Source of the DNA: SCTD01 sp036675425
Lineage (GTDB): Bacteria > Actinomycetota > Actinomycetes > Mycobacteriales > SCTD01
Assembly: GCA_036675425.1 (NCBI GenBank)
Contig: JAKFFB010000191.1
Span: forward strand, 7,377-71,376
Direction of reading: 5' to 3'
Length of the DNA: 64,000 nt
Of the stretch, positions 61,542 to 64,000 are shown piece by piece. A model generated the notes under the pieces. That model was not told the DNA's origin and made no database searches. It saw only the letters and a list, made by a program, of their open reading frames with translations. Position 1 is the first letter of the stretch. Every line of letters starts with the position of its first letter. The translations under genes were made by a program, and so were the position numbers.

Positions 61542-62855
61542 ATGAGCGGCCGCAAGCAGATCAAGCCCGCCCTGGCGGTTGCAACCCGAGGATTCCGATT
61601 CATCGACCTCTTCGCGGGCATCGGTGGCTTCCACCAGGCGATGACCGAACTCGGTGGCGAATGCGTGTTCGCGTCCGAGATCGATCGGGAAGCTCGCGCG
61701 GTGTACCGCGCCAACTACGGCATAGAGCCTGCGGGCGACATCCGACCTCTCACAGAAGGACCCGAAGTCCTAGTTCCAGAGCATGACGTGCTCTGCGCTG
61801 GTTTCCCTTGCCAGCCTTTCAGCAAGTCCGGCTTTCAGCGTGGCATGGACGAAACGCGTGGAACTCTGTTCTTCAACATCTTGAAGATCATCGAGGCCCG
61901 GCGGCCACGGTTCGTCATCCTTGAGAATGTTCGCAATCTCGCTGGTCCGCGGCAGCGCGCAACGTGGGACACAATCATCCTTAATCTGCGTCAACTCGGT
62001 TATCGAGTGCCCGACCGGCCGACCGTATTCAGCCCTCACTTTCTCAGCGAGAACGAGGATGGCCGGCCGCAGATTCGCGAGCGAGTGTTCATCCTCGCCG
62101 AGTACGTCGTGGAGAAGGATCTGGCTTGGATGGATGTCGATCCGCTGGTCGAGCGGGGGCCGGTATCAGGCTGGCACCCGCGTAAGTGGGACATCACGGA
62201 CTGGCTTCAGGAGGACTCCGAGATCGAACATCTCAGCCGGTATGCGCTGCGTCCGAACGAACTGCAGTGGATTGCCGCGTGGGACGACTTCGTGAAGCGG
62301 CTGGCAGCGACCGAGCAGCTTCCAGGACATCCGATTTGGGCGGCCGAGTTCCGTTCAAAGGCCCGCTACTTCAGTTGGACACCGGCTTGGAAGGTCAACT
62401 TCCTGGAAAAGAACGCGGCGCTCTACCGGCGCAATCCCTGGATCGACGCTTGGAAGCGCCGCCACAACGTCGATGACTTCCCAGAGTCACGCCAGAAGTT
62501 CGAGTGGCAGGTCGGAAAGATCGACAACCCGGATCTCTGGAAGACAGTCATGCACCTCCGGCCTAGCGGACTGCGCGTGAAGCCTCCGACGTACCTCCCT
62601 GCTTTGGTCGCGATCAACCAGACGTCGATCATCGGGTCGCGCCGTCGGCGGATCACGCCGCGCGAGGCCGCCCGGCTGCAGGGGCTGCCTGACACCTTCG
62701 TACTGCACGAGAAGGACGCCGTGACGTACAAGCAGATGGGGAACGCCGTGAACGTCGGCGTCGTGAAGCACGTCAGCCGTGCGCTATTTGACGCAAGCGA
62801 AGTTGGCTGGCCGGCCGTACGTCTGCCCGACCCGGCGTCCGCGACAGCGTCTTAG
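61542..62855 (+). CDS. DNA (cytosine-5) methyltransferase
   Basis: A 437-residue C5-cytosine methyltransferase. Motifs in order: I FIDLFAGIGGF (about residues 20-30), IV CAGFPCQPFS with nucleophile Cys90, VI LENV (127-130), VIII QIRERVFI (177-184), and IX-X AARLQGLPDTF and YKQMGNAVNVGV near the C-terminus. The stretch between VIII and IX is the target-recognition region (about 185-350) and is unlike the common Dcm. It is followed after 7 bases by a ParB-like gene, suggesting a modification or defence operon rather than a solitary enzyme. Composition is clearly less GC-rich than the core genome. Confidence 0.93.
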   Translation: MSGRKQIKPALAVATRGFRFIDLFAGIGGFHQAMTELGGECVFASEIDREARAVYRANYGIEPAGDIRPLTEGPEVLVPEHDVLCAGFPCQPFSKSGFQRGMDETRGTLFFNILKIIEARRPRFVILENVRNLAGPRQRATWDTIILNLRQLGYRVPDRPTVFSPHFLSENEDGRPQIRERVFILAEYVVEKDLAWMDVDPLVERGPVSGWHPRKWDITDWLQEDSEIEHLSRYALRPNELQWIAAWDDFVKRLAATEQLPGHPIWAAEFRSKARYFSWTPAWKVNFLEKNAALYRRNPWIDAWKRRHNVDDFPESRQKFEWQVGKIDNPDLWKTVMHLRPSGLRVKPPTYLPALVAINQTSIIGSRRRRITPREAARLQGLPDTFVLHEKDAVTYKQMGNAVNVGVVKHVSRALFDASEVGWPAVRLPDPASATAS

Positions 62856-62862
62856 GAGTCAC

Positions 62863-63942
62863 ATGGTTGAGAGCGGAAAGATCAACCGCCTGCCGTTGGT
62901 GCAGCTGCGGCTGGATCCGCTGAATCCACGCCTGCCTGAGGACGTGCAAGGCGGTTCGCAGCAAGAGTTGGCGGAGTACATCTCTCAGGCGTACGACCCG
63001 CTCAGTGTGGCCACTTCGATTGCGGAGCACGGCTACTTCGAATCTGAGCCGCTGATCGCGGTGCCGGAGGGAGACGTCTTCGTTGTCGTTGAGGGCAACC
63101 GACGGCTGACGGCGCTCCTGGGTCTGACGGATCCAGGAATCCGGGCCAAGCTGGAGTCGCCGAGTCTCTGGCAGGCGGCCGCAGCGGATGCCGAGGCCAA
63201 GCACTCGCTGCCGGTCGACGTCCCCGTGCTGGTGGTGTCGGATCGGAAGACCGTCGCTCCGATCATTGGCTTCCGGCACATCTCCGGGATCATGCAATGG
63301 GAGCCATTTGCCAAGGCCCGCTTCATCGCGGCCCTCGTCGACGATGAGGGCCTGCCATTTGCGGAGGTCGCGGCCCTGGTCGGCGAGAAGCGCGGCGATG
63401 TCGCGAGCAACTACAGGAACTACTCGATCTTGAAGCAAGCTCGTGAGGCCCACGAGCTCGACACCGATCGTGTCGAGGAAAGCTTTGGTGTCTTCACGTC
63501 AGCCATGGGTCATAGAGCCTTGCGGACCTTCATCGGTGCGCCGGATCCCGGCCAAGTCCAGACGGGCGCGGATCCGGTGCCTGACGAGAAGACCGACGAA
63601 CTCGGTGAGTTGCTGACCTGGATCTTCGGTGACGAGGGTGGCCAAGGTCGGGTGATTGCGGAGTCGCGTGATCTCGGCCTGCTTGCGCGAGTCGTGAGCA
63701 GCCCGGGAGGACTGAAGTCGCTGCGCTCACAGGGCGATCTGAAGACTGCTGCAGAAGCAACGGCGGACGGCTCGGAGGACGTCCGAAAGAAGGTCGTTAA
63801 CAAGTTGCTGAGCGCACGCACTGGCCTCCGAGCAGCGGCTGAGTTGCTGGCTGAGTTGGAGGCTCTCGACGAGGAACTGACGGCTCTCGTCGACGACTGC
63901 GAAGAAGCGTTGAGCGACATCAAGGCTGCCGCGGCCCCATGA
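62863..63942 (+). CDS. ParB-like nuclease-domain protein
   Basis: A 359-residue protein. The N-terminal ParB/sulfiredoxin-like domain (about 1-100) has INRLPLVQLRLDPLNPRLPED and VVVEGNRRLTALLGL, with the GNRR nucleotide-handling motif. The central region is helical (EVAALVGEKRGDVASNYRNYSILKQA, HTH-like), and the C-terminus a coiled coil (LLAELEALDEELTALVDDCEEALSDIK). Such ParB-fold proteins occur with DNA modification genes, as DndB and similar. RBS TAGGAG before the ATG; its stop overlaps the next gene (ATGA). Not a chromosome-partition ParB. Confidence 0.85.
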   Translation: MVESGKINRLPLVQLRLDPLNPRLPEDVQGGSQQELAEYISQAYDPLSVATSIAEHGYFESEPLIAVPEGDVFVVVEGNRRLTALLGLTDPGIRAKLESPSLWQAAAADAEAKHSLPVDVPVLVVSDRKTVAPIIGFRHISGIMQWEPFAKARFIAALVDDEGLPFAEVAALVGEKRGDVASNYRNYSILKQAREAHELDTDRVEESFGVFTSAMGHRALRTFIGAPDPGQVQTGADPVPDEKTDELGELLTWIFGDEGGQGRVIAESRDLGLLARVVSSPGGLKSLRSQGDLKTAAEATADGSEDVRKKVVNKLLSARTGLRAAAELLAELEALDEELTALVDDCEEALSDIKAAAAP

Positions 63943-64000
63943 GCGCCCCCCTGCCACACGCCGTGTTCCTCGTTCAGCAGGCGGCCGACGAGCAACTGCT
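63939..64000 (+). CDS. Start of a coupled third gene, truncated by the window
   Basis: An ATG overlapping the ParB-like stop (ATGA) opens a frame, MSAPLPHAVFLVQQAADEQL, that stays open to the window edge. Twenty residues are too few to identify it. Its coupling makes it part of the methyltransferase-ParB operon; a nuclease, helicase or ATPase would be expected in a defence cassette. Confidence 0.6.
   Translation, partial: MSAPLPHAVFLVQQAADEQL

Noticed and set aside
62863..63942. Chromosome-partition ParB
   Set aside because: No ParA neighbour and no parS-like sites seen; the architecture and the methyltransferase operon indicate a DNA-modification-associated ParB fold.

Overview
The window is GC-rich DNA (about 70% or more by eye), with frequent GTG starts and long chains of genes that overlap by 4 bases. 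Together with the acyl-CoA gene families, the SCO6745-family protein, the DosR-like palindromes and the Acg-like nitroreductase, this points to an aerobic soil-type actinomycete. I cannot name the genus. Most of the window looks like ordinary chromosome. The last 4.4 kb, after a tRNA-Arg gene, is visibly less GC-rich and has accessory content.

Layout. 1-6.2 kb: the end of a secreted subtilase, a GAF-GAF-GGDEF diguanylate cyclase, a SerA-type dehydrogenase translationally coupled to a D-2-hydroxyglutarate dehydrogenase-like flavoprotein, and a zinc alcohol dehydrogenase. 6.3-9.8 kb: an MFS exporter, then an FMN 2-hydroxyacid oxidase coupled to an HpcH/HpaI aldolase. 9.9-37 kb: a large acyl-CoA catabolic block. 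It has a flavin monooxygenase operon; an ACAD/ECH/RraA operon and an acyl-CoA ligase/APH-kinase/quinone-reductase operon on either side of an XRE-TetR fusion regulator; an eight-gene minus-strand operon (ACAD, ECH, CoA-transferase, Cys-less thiolase, DUF35, MaoC, SDR, GntR); and a divergent plus-strand livKHMGF operon that runs on into an LLM oxidoreductase, SDR, SMP-30, CoA-transferase and SCO6745-family gene. The likely scheme is uptake of an acidic substrate, CoA activation by ligase or transfer, and beta-oxidation-like cleavage. The substrate cannot be read from sequence.

37-46 kb: an SDR, a secreted beta-propeller protein, tRNA-Ser(GCT), a secreted HExxH protease-like protein coupled to a B12-binding/LuxR regulator with CarH photoreceptor motifs, and a small signalling block (two membrane proteins and a receiver-histidine kinase) bracketed by two paralogous coiled-coil proteins. 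46-59 kb: an anaerobic nitrate module, with tandem NarK transporters, NarGHJI, small membrane and regulatory genes, an Acg-like nitroreductase and a DUF305 protein. DosR/DevR-like boxes lie before narK, before narG and between the nitroreductase and the DUF305 gene. NarH has a striking in-frame loss of about 60 residues that removes two cluster-ligand cysteines.

59.5-64 kb: tRNA-Arg(ACG) followed by an accessory island with a small hypothetical protein, a nucleoside-deoxyribosyltransferase/TIR-like protein, a YjzC-like mini-protein with a perfect 18-bp hairpin, and a C5-cytosine methyltransferase, ParB-like protein and a further coupled gene cut by the window edge. This looks like the start of a modification or defence cassette.

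The strongest candidates for something new are the B12/LuxR regulator block, the NarH lesion inside a DosR-like nitrate regulon, the Cys-less thiolase/DUF35/MaoC module, and the truncated methyltransferase-ParB operon.
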